DNA of 64,000 nt from Nyssa sinensis (lineage: Eukaryota; Streptophyta; Magnoliopsida; Cornales; Nyssaceae): NCBI GenBank assembly GCA_008638375.1, contig CM018052.1, positions 24,397,071 to 24,461,070 of the forward strand. The letters run 5' to 3'. This document shows, piece by piece, positions 23,106-35,206 of this stretch. Both the position numbers and the translations under genes were made by a program. Under the pieces are notes generated by a model. The model did no database searches. It was given only the letters and a program-made list of their open reading frames with translations, and was not told the origin of the DNA. Each line of letters starts with the position of its first letter. Within the stretch, counting starts at the first letter, position 1.

Positions 23106-23244
23106 TTATACGCCTAATGTTGGCCTAATGTTGTTAGAGATAATAATAATACAACATAATTTATTTTTATTTGTTTTTGTCAAATTTATTTGTTTTAAAA
23201 AAATATCATTAAATAATAAAAAAATTAAAAAAACTATAAGGAAT

Positions 23245-23545
23245 TATTAGCGACGCTCAAAGTGCGTCGCTAATAACCCAACCGCGCATCGCTAATTGTC
23301 TACCCTACTATTTGCGACGCTCAGAAAGCGTCGCTAAAGCTAACGAACTATTAGCGACGCACACGTGCGTCGCTAATGGAAAATTGTGCGTCGCTAATAG
23401 TTTCGCGCCTTTTTTTAACGCGGGAAGTGAATTTTTTTTTTATTTTTTTCCTTATTACTAGCGACGCCTGTTTGTGCGTCGCTAAAAGGCACTTTTAGCG
23501 ACGCACAAGCTTGCGTCGCTAATATGTGCGTCGCTAAAAAGTGGT
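23245..23545. repeat. CACTA sub-terminal repeat array, right
   Basis: Same TTAGCGACGC / GCGTCGCTAA words as the left array, in both orientations, ending about 12 bases before the terminal inverted repeat at 23557. Confidence 0.85.
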
Positions 23546-23902
23546 TTTTTTGTAGTGTACATATATGATTATACCTTATTTATACGCCAATATATATCCT
23601 TATATATGCATATATATCCATTTTCAATAGTATATACATACACTTATTTTTTATGAACTATGCATCTGTCATACGTAAGCATGCATGGAAATGTGTGCAT
23701 GCACGTATTACGAGGTATGGCCCTGGGTAGCTTGGGTACTGCCCGATACTGATCGTATAACTGACACTGTTTAGGTTCCATAGTCGTATAGTACATATGA
23801 GGTCATAATATATAGAGCTTTAACGGCTCTGTTTCGTTTGCTAGTACAATACTCGACCCGGTCTACCTCGGTATACGTGCTAACCCGGGTCAGGGTATTA
23901 CA

Positions 23903-25350
23903 CGAACACTTTTGACGAGCATATCATCGATGTAGACTTCCATTGTATCCCTAATCTAGACGCCAAACATTCTATTTATAAGCCTCTAGTACGTAGCTCC
24001 AGTGTTCTTCAAACCGAATGGCATCATTCTGTAATAATAGAAACTTCATTCTAATATGGAACCTATTTTCTTCTGGTATGGAAGGTATATTTAAATTTGA
24101 TTGTACCCAAAGTAAGTATCTATGAAACTCATGAGCTCATGACCTGTTATAACATCAACAAGTTGATCAATTCTAGGAAAATGGAAGTTGTCTTTAGGAC
24201 AAGCTTTGTTAAGGTCAGTATAATTAACGCAGACCCTCCACTTGTCATTTTTCTTTTTTGCAAGAACTGTATTGGAAAACCACTCTAAATAAAACACTTC
24301 TCTTATCATTCCAGCATTAAGCAACTTCTGGACCACTTTATTGATGATCTTGTGACATTATGGGGCAAATGTTCTCATTTTTTGCTTGACTAGGGGATGG
24401 TCTGGATCCATTATTAGTTTGTGAAAGATGAAATTAGGATCTATTCCCTCCATATCTCTTGTTTCTCAAGCAAATACTGAAAGTTTGGCCTTTAGGAATT
24501 TAAGGATACCCTCTTGCTCAGAAGAAAATAGAACTGAGATAATGTGTAAGTACTTTCCCTCTTCTTCAGTATTGATGAGTACTTTGATAGGCTCTTTCAT
24601 TAGTCTGACTATGCTGTCTCTTCCTTTAAGAGTTTGTGGCTCGTCAATCTCGGAAGGACATTCTTCTGCCTCTTGAAGATTGAAAAATGAGGAATTTCCC
24701 CTTTCATGAGGGTACTATAATTGCTATTTGAGAGGCTTTTCTTTTAGTGCGAGGGCATGACATTCTCGGGCAATGGGCTGACAGCCCATGATGGTAAAAA
24801 TTTTGTTGTTGTTGACATATTTCAAGCATTGATGGAGGGTTGAAGTAACTGTTCCCATCTGGTGAATCTACTGTCTCCCAATAATGACATTATAGGGAGA
24901 TTTAGCGTCTAGGACTATATATTCAGAGATCAGTGTCTTCTAGCTGTCTCTCTCCCCTATTGTGGTTAGTAGGTCAATTCTGCCCATTGGGACGCTAAGA
25001 TACCCATCGAATCCTGCCATAACAACAACGGCAGCTCTAATGTCATTAGAGTCGAGTTTTATGTGTTTGAAGGGTTCGTAGAATAACATGTTGGTAGAAC
25101 TTCCAGTATTTGTGAGAACCCTTCTGATCTCAAAATTAGCAATTTTGAGTGAGATAACAAGAGTATCGTAGTGGGACAATGTATCCCAATAAGGTCCAAT
25201 TCAGATAAATGGATATGAGATTTTGACTTCACCTTTTTCTCAATGGTTGAGATCTTGATGATATGGGGCTCTACCTTTGCCTCCCGAGCATATCTTTTCC
25301 TGACTCGGTTAGGTATCTCTGTCATCGTATTATCAACATAGAGCATAAAA
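23903..25350 (-). pseudogene. Gypsy protease and RT start
   Basis: On the minus strand the protease segment is 'VISLKIANFEIRRVLTNTGSSTNMLFYEPF' (25179-25090), where the catalytic D-S/T-G appears as NTGSS, so the Asp is lost. The RT follows: 'VQKLLNAGMIREVFYLEWFSNTVLAKKKNDKWRVCVNYTDLNKACPKDNFHFPRIDQLVDVITGHELMSFIDTYFGYNQI' lies at 24336-24091 (the motif with key residues is RVCVNYTDLN and the D in SFIDTYFGYNQI). The active-site 'YIDDMLVKS' is at 23908-23935. In-frame stops separate the pieces. It continues at 12166 across the insertion. Confidence 0.85.
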
Positions 25351-26859
25351 ATGACTTGATTATTTTTCCGTTGCTGATTATTCTGAACTTCCTTCTATTC
25401 AGGCCTTTGCTCTTGCCTCATTTGAGGTGGTCTTTCATCATAGGGGTTTTGTCTCACGTCTTAGCAGATGAACTCTCTTAGTTGTCCTCTCCTAATGAGA
25501 TGCTACATTTCTTACTTTAGAGCCCTGCACTTTTTAGTCATGTGCCCCTGCTCTTTATGAAAATCATAATATTTGTTCTGATTCCTAGAGTTGGGGTGGC
25601 TTTTTAGTGGCTCAGGCCACCTCAGGTTTTCACGAGTTTGGATCTATTGTTGTATATCGATTAGAGAGGCATTCAGAAAGGTGTAAGTCCCATACCTCCT
25701 AGAGTTAGAGTTATTCTGGGCTCTAGTGTTGTTTTCTTGTCAAGACTCCTGATCCTCTTTTTCTTAGCGTTGTTATCCCTCTACTAAACTTACTCATCCT
25801 TCTAAGCTTGTTCTTTAGCTTTCTGAAATGTGGTTTTTGTATCTTCGAGATTAATATACTTCCGTGCTCTATCCATGAGTGTTGTCATATCGATAGGAAG
25901 ATTCTTGGTCAAGGAATCTTGGAAGCGTCCACCCCCAAGGCCTGAAGTGAGGACGACCACTAGGAAGCTTGAACTACAATCGGTTATCTTCGTGAGTTCG
26001 GTATTAAAGCGAGCAATGTACTCCCAAAATGATTCTCTTTTTGCTTGCTTCACAGTTAGTAAGAATTTTGGTCATTTTCTCAACTTCCTGCTTGTTAAGA
26101 ATCGGTCGAGAAATAGTCTATTGAGCACGTAAAAGTTGTTGATCGATTTCTGGAGAAGATTGTGAAACCATTTAAGGGCAATACCCTTTAGGCTAGTTAC
26201 AAACATTCAAAACATGAAGGTATCAGTAGCCCCATACAGAGCCATTGTGTGTTGATAGTGAGATAAGTGGTCTCCAGGGTCCTCAAACTTGTCGTAGAGA
26301 GTGAATTTTGGAATAACAAATTTCTTGAGTCGCTCCTCTGTCATTATGTAGAAGTGAATGGCGTGAAAAACCTACCGAGCAATTTACCTATCTCATCTTG
26401 CTCTAGAGGGCCATGGAACCCCTTGGTTGAGATCGTCTGATCCTGAGAGTCTGCTATCTCCTCTACCTTCTGAGGGGCTTTGGGTAGAACTTTTTGTGTG
26501 ACTGGTACCTATTGTTGGTCTTGTTATGTGCCTCCAAGTCCTGGATTTACGAGAGGAATTTGTCTAGTGTTAGCAAGAGGACATTGCTCTCCCAAGATTG
26601 GGGTCTCGGAAGGTTGGGATTCCTGTGGCGTTGGATTGGCTCCAGAAGCCTTTGGAATTGATATCCTCGTTCTGCTTTAGTAGTGGACAACAAGATGAAA
26701 TGTGAGCATTCCTTTCCCCACAGTTGTTGACGACTGGGGATCAGTCCCCATATAAATGGTACCATGGGTGTGTACCAGTTGCATGTCAGGCAACTCCTTA
26801 TTATGGGATTCCCCACTTGTGGTGGTGGTAGGAGGCTGAGGTATTCCGTGAATAGCGTT
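25351..26859 (-). pseudogene. Gypsy gag, middle and C-terminal part
   Basis: A retrotransposon gag core 'KQAKRESFWEYIARFNTELTKI' at 26053-25980 is followed by 'LTSGLGGGRFQDSLTKNLPIDMTTLMDRARKYINLEDT' and, near 25590-25500, 'KYYDFHKEQGHMTKKCRALK.EM.HLIRRGQLREFI', a degenerate knuckle-like region typical of Tat-type gag. Stops and frameshifts throughout. The N-terminal part continues at 34924 beyond the nested element. Confidence 0.75.
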
Positions 26860-28108
26860 TGTAATACCCCGACTTAATTAAATAAATTATGATGGTAATG
26901 GTTTTTAGGATTAATATATATTAAATTATCCAATATACATATTGAAATAATAACTGTAAGTCGTGAATAAAACAAAGCAAACATTAAAATGACGAAGTTC
27001 AAGAATTAAATAAGCCAAAAATAGGAAATGGGCAAGCGGCATCAAAATGGTCCAATAAGACACGAAAATTAAAAAAAAATGACCAAAAGGATTCGATTCT
27101 GAAGCCGAAATGGACAAAAATAAATAAATAATGAAAAAAAAAAGAGAAAATTAAAATTAAAATTAAAACAAAATGTATCATTAATAATATATATATATAT
27201 ATATGTTAATGCATGTATATATATGGGATTAAGTTAATACATGTCTATGAATGGTATGTATTATATATATATATATGTACATACGGTCTCCATTATATAT
27301 ATATATATATATATTGCTGTAAATGAAAAACAAAACAAAAGAAAAGAAGTAGAGAGAATTAGAAAGAAGTAGAAGTGGGAAGAATGTTGTAGAAGCATTG
27401 AGAAACAAAGAGAAAAAGAAAAAAAAAATGATGAAAGCCAACATGTGACACTGCCACCGACCTTAGGTCGGTGAAGGAAAGAAATTGAAGGGGAGAGAAA
27501 GAAATGGAGAGAGAAGAGAAATTGAAGCATGGAAAGGGAACAGAAGAGAGAAGAAGAAAAAGGAAAAATTTAGCAAATTGGAAGACTGGAATTTTGGCTC
27601 AAACAGGTATCGTTTCAACTACTTTAAAGTTTTTCTTTAGCATGTTGTAGTTTAATTACAAAATCATTTAGAACCAAAAAAAAAAATAGGTTGGTAATCG
27701 GCCAAAAATGGTAAACTTTTATAGGTTGAAACAAACTTGTTTTTGAGTTTAGAAATGAGTAGAGAATCATTTAAGGAGTCCAAAACAACTTTAGTTGTGA
27801 AAAATGGTCCAAAAATGGCTATTTTATAGCCAAATTATCCTCACCGGTGCAACGCCGAAAAACTTATATGGATATCAGAAAATTGGGTTAGTTGGGGTTC
27901 AAAACGGTTCTAAAAGATTGTTTAAGGTCCCAGAAGTGATTTGGTGTAAAAATTTTCAAAAATCGATGTCAAAACTAGGAGAAAAAAAAAAAGAAAAAGA
28001 AATAATCTACAGTTTTTGGCGACTGGCGCCGGAGAAGACGCTGGAACAGTCGCTGGAATATCATGAAGACGACAGGTCCTTTTTAGTCTATGGGTCGGAC
28101 CTTGGGTC

Positions 28109-28126
28109 TGTAGAGACTTGGAAAAA

Positions 28127-28158
<32 letters not shown>

Positions 28159-31100
28159 AAAAAAGCTTTTAGAAGAAGGGACAACATAATATATATATTA
28201 TATTGTATTATATTATATTATGTTATATAATATATTATATAAGAAATCAGGAAGCTTCTTGAAGAAGCTGGAGGAGAATAAAGAAAAGAAGAGAAAAGAG
28301 GAAGAGGGGCTGGTCTCGTGAAAACGTGAAAGAAAAGAGAGAAAAAGAGAAAAGGAAAAAGGAGAGGGGGGCGGTATGGCAGGTCGCTGTGGGTGTGTGC
28401 GTGATGACGAGATGGAAAGGAGTTGTGGCCGAAAGTGCTAGAAGATTGGAAGATCGGGAGAGCTTTAGGCTGAGTTGTATATAGATATATATATATATAT
28501 ATGTATATCTTCACACAGGAGGAAAGGAAGGAGGTCAGAGTTGCCACGGTTTGGTTGGGTCTCTTGTAGCGGTGCGTGTGCAGGTCGGTGCAGGGAAATT
28601 GGTGCGACTGTTATGGACAGTGAGGGTCGTTGCCCTGTTTGACGGGTTCTGTTGGGGGGTTCGGTTATTGTTGCTGTGTAGGTGCGTATCTCGGTTTGCA
28701 GAAATCTGAGACAAAGAGGGAAAGAGTAGTAGCAGCAGTAGCAGGTATGGACGATGCAGAAATTGGTTAGTTTGGCAAATATGCAGAACTGAGAGAGAGA
28801 GATCTGATGTGGTGATTTCGGTGTAACAGGGAGGATTCTGCTACGGTTTGGAGTTGTGTGAGTGGATGTCACGGTTTGTGGGGTTTCCCTGTTTCGACCG
28901 TTTCAGTTGAGAAGAGAGGAAGTTGAGGAGCAGTGGTATGGTCGGTTGACTTGGATTTGGGTTGATTTTCTCTCGGCTGAATCTAGTTTACGCCAGGGTG
29001 TTGTTGGAGCTTGGTTGCTATTACTCTGTATGTGTGTAGCGGTGCAAAATAGGTGATGGGGATGGTAGTAGCAACAGCGGTTGCTGCTATCCAGCAGCAG
29101 TGGCGTTGCGTAGTGGGTGTTCAGGTTCCATCCCAGTTTCTTTAAAGTTCAGAATGGATTTTCGAAGGCTTCGGGTTTGAATTATTGATTTCCCTAAGCA
29201 GCAGATTTAGTAAGGAGAAAGGAGAAAAAATTTAGAAAAGAAAATAGAAGCAGCAGGAGCTGCTGTTCGGTGCCGCAAGTGGAACAGCAGCAGTAGAGCT
29301 GCACAGATGCAGCGTGTGCTGCGCTGTGCAGTGTGTGTTTGTGGTGGTGCTGTGTAGCCGTAAAGATGGCAGTAGCGGTTTAGGGGAGATATGTCGCGGC
29401 TGTTGGGGAAATTCGTGTAGCAGCGGCTGCGATGGGGGTTCAGAATGGTGTTGTTGAGTTGCTGCGAGTGGGACAGCAGCTGCAGTAACATTAAGACGCT
29501 GCGGCAGGGGGAGATATGGGAGGAAAAATTGGAGCAGACCTTGAAAAATTAGGGAATGCAGTAACAGCAGGAACTGCTGTTGTTGCAAGATGAGTTGCGG
29601 CAGTAGTGCGGCAAACCGGATGAATTTGGAGTGGAGAAACGCGAAACAACATGGTAAAATACTAAACTTTAGTCTTGGATTTTTTAGAAACATGAATGAT
29701 TAAATTGATTGTGGGATTTCATTAAATATAGAAATTGTTTTAGATCAAATGGGAATACAGAAAAATAATCCGAACAGAATTTAACGATTGAGTTTTGTAT
29801 TTTATTCGGGCCAAACCGGGTTGAGTCCGACCCAACTCAACCATTCAGATAGCTGCCTAACAATATTACTGTATGGGTAAAATGTTAGATTTGAGTTCGG
29901 GAAGTGTTTGGTTGAAAAGGAGAAGCTATCCAATAATTGGTTTAAATTGGAAACGTACGGAAAAAAAAAATAATATAAATAAACTTATAGGAATTGGAAA
30001 AATTATGGGCAATGAATAGAACCTCGTGAGATTTTAATTATACCCAGAAATTTGAGTGAATTGTGAATTGATCCAAGTGAATAAAATAATATTTAATTAA
30101 ATGATAATTTAAAAGGTAAAATGACCAAAACGCCACTGAGTTGAAAGACTAATCAAACGAACCTTGATTGAAACAAGAGAAGAGTGGATTTTTATTATTT
30201 TGAATGTTTTGAATTCAACGGTAAGGTCCAATTTATGAAGAGAGACCTCGGGAATTGGGAAACCGTGAAAGGACCAAATGACCATTTTACCCTTTAGGGT
30301 ACAAATGTCCAAATTGAATTCCGCGAAAACCTGAACCGACTTTGTTCGGCGTTCCGGATTCAATGGTGAAGCCTAATTGAGTAAAAGAAATACCAATCAT
30401 AAAAAGACATAAAATTTGATGAATAGCATCATTCAAGTAACCAACCGACTGAGTTACATTTTGTGGTTTTAGGAACATTGAAGAGAAAGGCGAGGACCCT
30501 TTAAACATATGCAGTGGGAGGACTGAGTTATTGATCAGTTGACTGGACTACTTAGTGGATATAGCTTCTTGGGGTTGAGATAACCCGATCAGGTATGGTA
30601 CTTTACTAAGTAAGGAATAGAATTAAATTAGGATTGATGTGCATATTGATTAAATGACTCTTGTGCTTATCTGCTGGTAGAAGATCACATAGGAATTATT
30701 GCTTCTTTGAATTGATTGTTTATATGCTTACGTGTTCTTTATGATTATTTGGGAGTTATGATTTACTTCTTGAGATGTCATCATATATGATATATGTTTT
30801 AGAAGGATTATTGATATTGTGACATGTGAATTTGCGTAAGTGTTGAGATTGATCGAGCATGTGTTTAATTTAACTGTTCATGGCATATGGGCTTGTGGAA
30901 GAAATTTTGAGATTCAGATGATATTGTTGCTTTAAATATGTTGCATTATTTAAAGCATATTACATGTGTTGGCAAGAAACGTTTTATTAAGATTGTGGCA
31001 TTGCATGGTGGAATCATGGCATTTGGCATAGTGTAATTCATTGATGACATAGTGTGGGTGAGCACGAGGTGCTATGCATTATGAGGGTGTAGATCCTGTG

Positions 31101-32158
31101 GTGAAAAACCCAAAATCGGCCATTGCATTGGTGCCTGCTACCCAACGGGAGCGATCCGTGAACAGGTGTTGGTTACTCGGCTACCCATCGGGAGCGATCC
31201 GTAAACCGAGACATGACATGCATGGTGTTGACATGACATGCATGGTGTTGACATGACATGCATAGAGTGGACATGGATGTGGCATAGAGTTGCGTGAGTG
31301 TTTCATATGCATTGTCATGTAGCATAGAGTTGTGTGGGTGGTTCATACGCATTGTCATTACATTGCATGGACAATTGGATGGCATATGGATTCATTACCA
31401 TTATGTGGTATGTATAATTTGGAAAACATGCGGATTATTGTCGTTATATTGCGTAGATGATGTGGAAGGCATGTGGATTGTTATCATTGCCATGCATAGA
31501 TGATTTAGAAGACATATAGAGATAAATGTACACTTGCACATGCCACGACTTAATTTTATTCCTTGCATTAGTATTGTACCATACCAGCATGTTGGCGCTG
31601 ACCCATTCGTGGGAACCATATTTCAGATGATATTCCCAACACCTGAGGCTTGAGGAAGTTTAACTGAGTGGAGGAGACTTGATTGTAGATGGACATTTGG
31701 CCCGAGAGGCATGTTTTGTGATGTACGGGCTTAAGCCCAATGACATAGATGTTGTATCATAGTTGTATAATTTTGATTGTATAGTTAAGCGATGTATATT
31801 TAACTTTGATAAGGTTGTGGCCATCGAGTGAGGATGGATTGTGATGTATTTATATTTATATGATGATATATGATGTATTGTGTTTATCAGGGGGAAAAAG
31901 GTTCGAAAAACAAAGGAGGTTCTGCCGAAATTTTTATAAACCGGGAATGTATGTGTATTGACAGAGATATATGGATGTAGCGTTATGTTAGTGGAATAGG
32001 GTTGTATCTATATTAGTTAAATGGGTATTCATTTATTTATCAAAAAAAAAAAAAAATTTCGTCAAATATTTATTTATTTATTTACTCGTCTATTCATTTT
32101 CTTCTTTTGTTTCCTTCAGTCGCGTCCCCGGGTTCGGTCGGGAATTCGGGGCGTGACA
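28109..32158 (+). mobile_element. Solo-LTR-like element nested inside the previous one
   Basis: It starts TGTAGAGACTTGG and ends ATTCGGGGCGTGACA; GGGTC occurs on both sides (28104-28108, 32159-32163). Removing it joins 'cggaccttgggtc' to 'aggatccgactgacc'. Its length (4.05 kb) agrees with the family. The left tip departs from the family consensus, so the left border is less certain than the right. It contains poly-A tracts (28123-28165), a CAG/GCT-rich block (28540-29690) and 'gaccattttaccc' modules (30110-30310). Confidence 0.5.
31205..31272. repeat. 20-bp tandem repeat, three copies
   Basis: The unit ACATGACATGCATGGTGTTG occurs three times in a row from 31211, the third copy diverging. It is non-coding and lies within the 28109-32158 element. 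Confidence 0.8.
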
Positions 32159-33777
32159 GGGTCAGGATCCGACTGACCGCAAAATTGGTTCCTAAACTAT
32201 GTCCTTTTGAATTGAATTTAAAACATATTGGCCCTGTTTGGTTACAGGAATAGGAAATTGGAATTGAAATTGAAAAACCTAATCGTGGATAGGACAAGAA
32301 ATGTGGATATCCTATTTTAGTTTTCTGATCTAGCCTGAACCGGTTGGTTCAAAGGCTTATTAGGTCAGTTTAGGGTTTTGCTCAGTAAGCTCACTAGTTC
32401 AGACTGAAACTTCGAGAAATTGTAAACTGACCCAGAAATTAAGGAAAATTATACTAAGGCCCAAACAGGAAAATTAATAAAATATTATTTTAATATTTTA
32501 AAAAGAAAAATTTCTAAAATACCCCTAAATCAAAAATGGGTCAAACAGACTCCAAATGAGGCAAATGAATAGTTAATTTTTATTATCTCGAGCATTTCGA
32601 ACCCAATGGTAAGGTCAAAACTATGAAAAAAGGTCATAGAAATAAAAGACACCTAAAAGTATAAAATGATCATTTTGCCCTTTTTATTCCAAGAGTCCAA
32701 ATTGAGATCCGAAAAATGCTATCTTAACATTTTTAAACATTTCAGACACAATGAGAATGTCAGATTGAACATTCAGGGACTTCGGGGTGGTCCCACCATA
32801 AGATGTAAAATTATTAAAATACCGCTAATATATTACGAAGCCCAAATAAAGTCCAAATTGAATGAAATTGATACCAATGGAAGCCTAAATAATTGTAAAC
32901 TCGTATATATAACTAAATAATGGTTCAGGGTCAAAATTGCATAAAATATGAAATGAAAAAAATACCCCTAAGCATAGAAGAGATAAAGTAGAAGCTGAAT
33001 AAATTTTAAAAGAGGGCCAATATGATGTAATTGATTGTCATAAGCATAATTATGAAAATTGGGAGTCGAAATAAGACTCTGAAACAGTCAAAGTATAAAA
33101 TGAAAAATGATCAATGTGTCCTAGTAATCGAAAACAGAAACCAAATGAGATCTAAAAGACTCAAAAATTTGTATGTAAGACCCAGTAATAAACAAAGAAA
33201 ATAACGAATGCGTCGTTATGACTTAATGAGCTAACCTGAAGTATAAAGATGAAATAAGTACTGATTAAATGTGCTATATCTTTTTAATCCATGATTATAG
33301 GATCATTCAAATGATAGGAAATGGAAAGATAGCTATGGAAAGCTATTGTGATAATCAGATGGAAATGCAATGTTAGGGACTCAAGTTAAGTAAACCCGAA
33401 TTTTACCATGTGTTACTCCTAGCCATGTCACATTCACTTCTTGATGTTGCCAATTCATACTCTATACTTGCCTGATGACATTGATTTCCATGATTTGATA
33501 CTTGTTTCTATTGTTAATTCATTGAGATCATGATTATAGACATCCTTGTTGATTATATGACATTTTCATGCTAGTTTGTATGTTTTTCCACAACCTGTAC
33601 ATCACTTGTGGAAACATGATGATCATGATATTATTGAGTACCTGGAGTTGTGATCTGTCAAAACGACCGTCTGATTCACAGATGCTTGAGGACCTACAGG
33701 TCGATGTTTGGGAGGAGCCTAATGTTTAGTCCATGAGGGATATGTTATATGTACAAAGCTTTGATGTTATTTATTGA

Positions 33778-34032
33778 TTTGGGCGAGGCTGGACCAGGGC
33801 GTGAAAGGGCGTTGTCAGACCAGCAGACCCTGGATACAGTGATTTGGGCGAGGCTAGACCCAAGTACGTGAGGGCGCTATCAGACCAGCAGACCCTTTGG
33901 GCGAGGCTGGACCCGCTTGCAAAAGGGCACTGTCAGACCAGCAGACCCTTTGGGTGAGACTGGATTTGGGCGCATGAGGGCACTGTCAAACCAACAAACC
34001 CTATGAGGGTGCTGTCAGATAAGCAAACCCTA
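33778..34032. repeat. About 60-bp tandem repeat, four copies
   Basis: Repeated blocks of the form 'tttgggcgaggctggacc...gagggc(g/a)ctgtcagaccagcagaccct'. Successive copies decay towards the right. A single copy of the same block is present at 1265-1310 in the related element, so the expansion is specific to this copy. Confidence 0.75.
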
Positions 34033-34923
34033 GATAGGCACTCTTGAGGCATATGTTAGCATCTGTTTTGTTAGCATCTTATATCATTTATTGATATTCT
34101 GATGATGTACTCATGACTCGTTGATATATTGGCACGCTTATATTGATAATATATTTCTGATTCAAATACTCATTGTAAGCTTGTTCATGGTTTATCTATT
34201 GATATGCTACTTGTTGATGACGTGTTTATTTATCCTTGGATCTAAATTGATATTTTATCACTATGGCAGCCATATGCTGTTCAGGCCATTCCTTATAATT
34301 GTTCCGTTGATATATCATGAGATATGCCTTTGAGATTCTCCATTTGTTTAGTGACTGGCTGCTATGATATTCCTACTGATCATTATTATTCTTATCTATC
34401 TTTTGAGCTAACCTTGACTCATGATGGAGTGAAGAGTTTACTTACTGAGCTAAATTAGCTCACTCCATAATTATATCTATTCTTTTCAGGTAGCTCTCTA
34501 TAGGAGAAGAAACAAAATAAGGCAACTAGGGGAGCTAGTGGAAAGCATGTGAACAATATTGATGATGTGACTTCCAAGACATGAATTAGAATGCGTATTC
34601 TGTAAGGCTAATCAAATAATAGGTAATTATAATGTTGTATCATAGGTAGAGGTGTTAAACTTGATTAGTAAATCAGTGTTTTACTTGATTAGTAAATCAT
34701 GATGATCTAAACATGCAGTAATTGAAGATATTTGATTGATGGTTATTGGAGTTGGGTTTATGATCAGATGAATTGCATTTAGTGTAGCTTCCGCATTAAA
34801 TAATTTATTGATTTATGATTTATCAGTCCTTGAAATTCATTTGATTTTGTAAGGCCGATCCGTGTGGCAGTGTCGGTCGTTGCCCTTAATCTGCATATAT
34901 AAGGTGGGTTTCGGGTCGCGACA

Positions 34924-35206
34924 GCATTACTCCGTTGGTTCTGAGCCAGAGAGGCCAAATCTTGTGACATAGCAGTGAGTTGTTCCTATATCTGATCGGA
35001 CTGTCGTTGAATCCGATTAAGTTGCTATTGTAAATGACTAGGTGTTTGTCTTCTTCCTCTTCTAGTAAGAGGATGATTCTGAGTGTTTTGAGAGTTCTTT
35101 CTTGGACAAAGGTTGGGAGCCATTGACTTTTTAAAAAAAGACAATAGTTTTGTTGTTTGAAGAAAAATAGCAAAAACGATTGTCGTTTCCACAAAAGACG
35201 CCAAAC
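34924..35206 (-). pseudogene. Gypsy gag N-terminus and primer-binding region
   Basis: On the minus strand just after the LTR comes GTTTGGCGTCTTTTGTGGAAACG, a primer-binding/leader sequence of the kind used by plant gypsy elements. A gag start region follows ('SQNTQNHPLTRRGRRQTPSHL', 'QLTAMSQDLASLAQNQRSN'), with a frame change and stops. It is split from the rest of gag at 34923 by the nested element. Confidence 0.65.

Larger units (their letters stand above)
15332..23557 (-). mobile_element. CACTA (En/Spm) DNA transposon, complete ends, 8.2 kb
   Basis: The left end is CACTACAACAAAATG and the right end, reversed, is CACTACAAAAAAACC. Both are flanked by the 3-bp duplication TAC (15329-15331 and 23558-23560), the length typical of CACTA elements. 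Sub-terminal arrays of TTAGCGACGC words lie at both ends. A TNP2-type transposase gene on the minus strand begins at 18483 but is truncated by a tandem repeat, so the copy is non-autonomous. It also carries a host-like exon (20913-21082). It sits inside the solo-LTR-like element 12167-23902. Confidence 0.9.
12167..23902 (-). mobile_element. Solo-LTR-like element inserted in gypsy RT (hosts a CACTA element)
   Basis: Flanked by perfect 5-bp duplications CGAAC (12162-12166 and 23903-23907). On the minus strand it starts TGTAATACCCTGACCCGGG and ends CTCGGGTCGTGACA, the family termini seen at 39381-43488 and 57762-61141. After removing the CACTA insertion it is about 3.5 kb. Precise excision joins the gypsy RT reading 'YIDDMLVKS' to 'VRKSDHI'. 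No gag or pol lies inside. Best read as a solo LTR of a long-LTR gypsy family; the absence of a second LTR or coding region is seen, the solo-LTR reading is inferred. Confidence 0.75.
26860..34923 (+). mobile_element. Solo-LTR-like element inserted in gypsy gag
   Basis: It starts TGTAATACCCCGACTT and ends GGTTTCGGGTCGCGACA. Target duplications are GCGTT (26855-26859) and GCATT (34924-34928), one mismatch. Subtracting the nested 28109-32158 element gives about 4.0 kb, close to the family length. It shares the 'ttactgagctaaattagctcactcc...tttcag' block (34440-34495) and the 'ggtaaaatgaccattttgccc' modules with its relatives. The short open frames are not convincing. Confidence 0.7.

Noticed and set aside
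27804..28172. 122-codon plus-strand open frame
   Set aside because: Ends in a poly-Lys run from a poly-A tract; lies in non-coding solo-LTR-like sequence.
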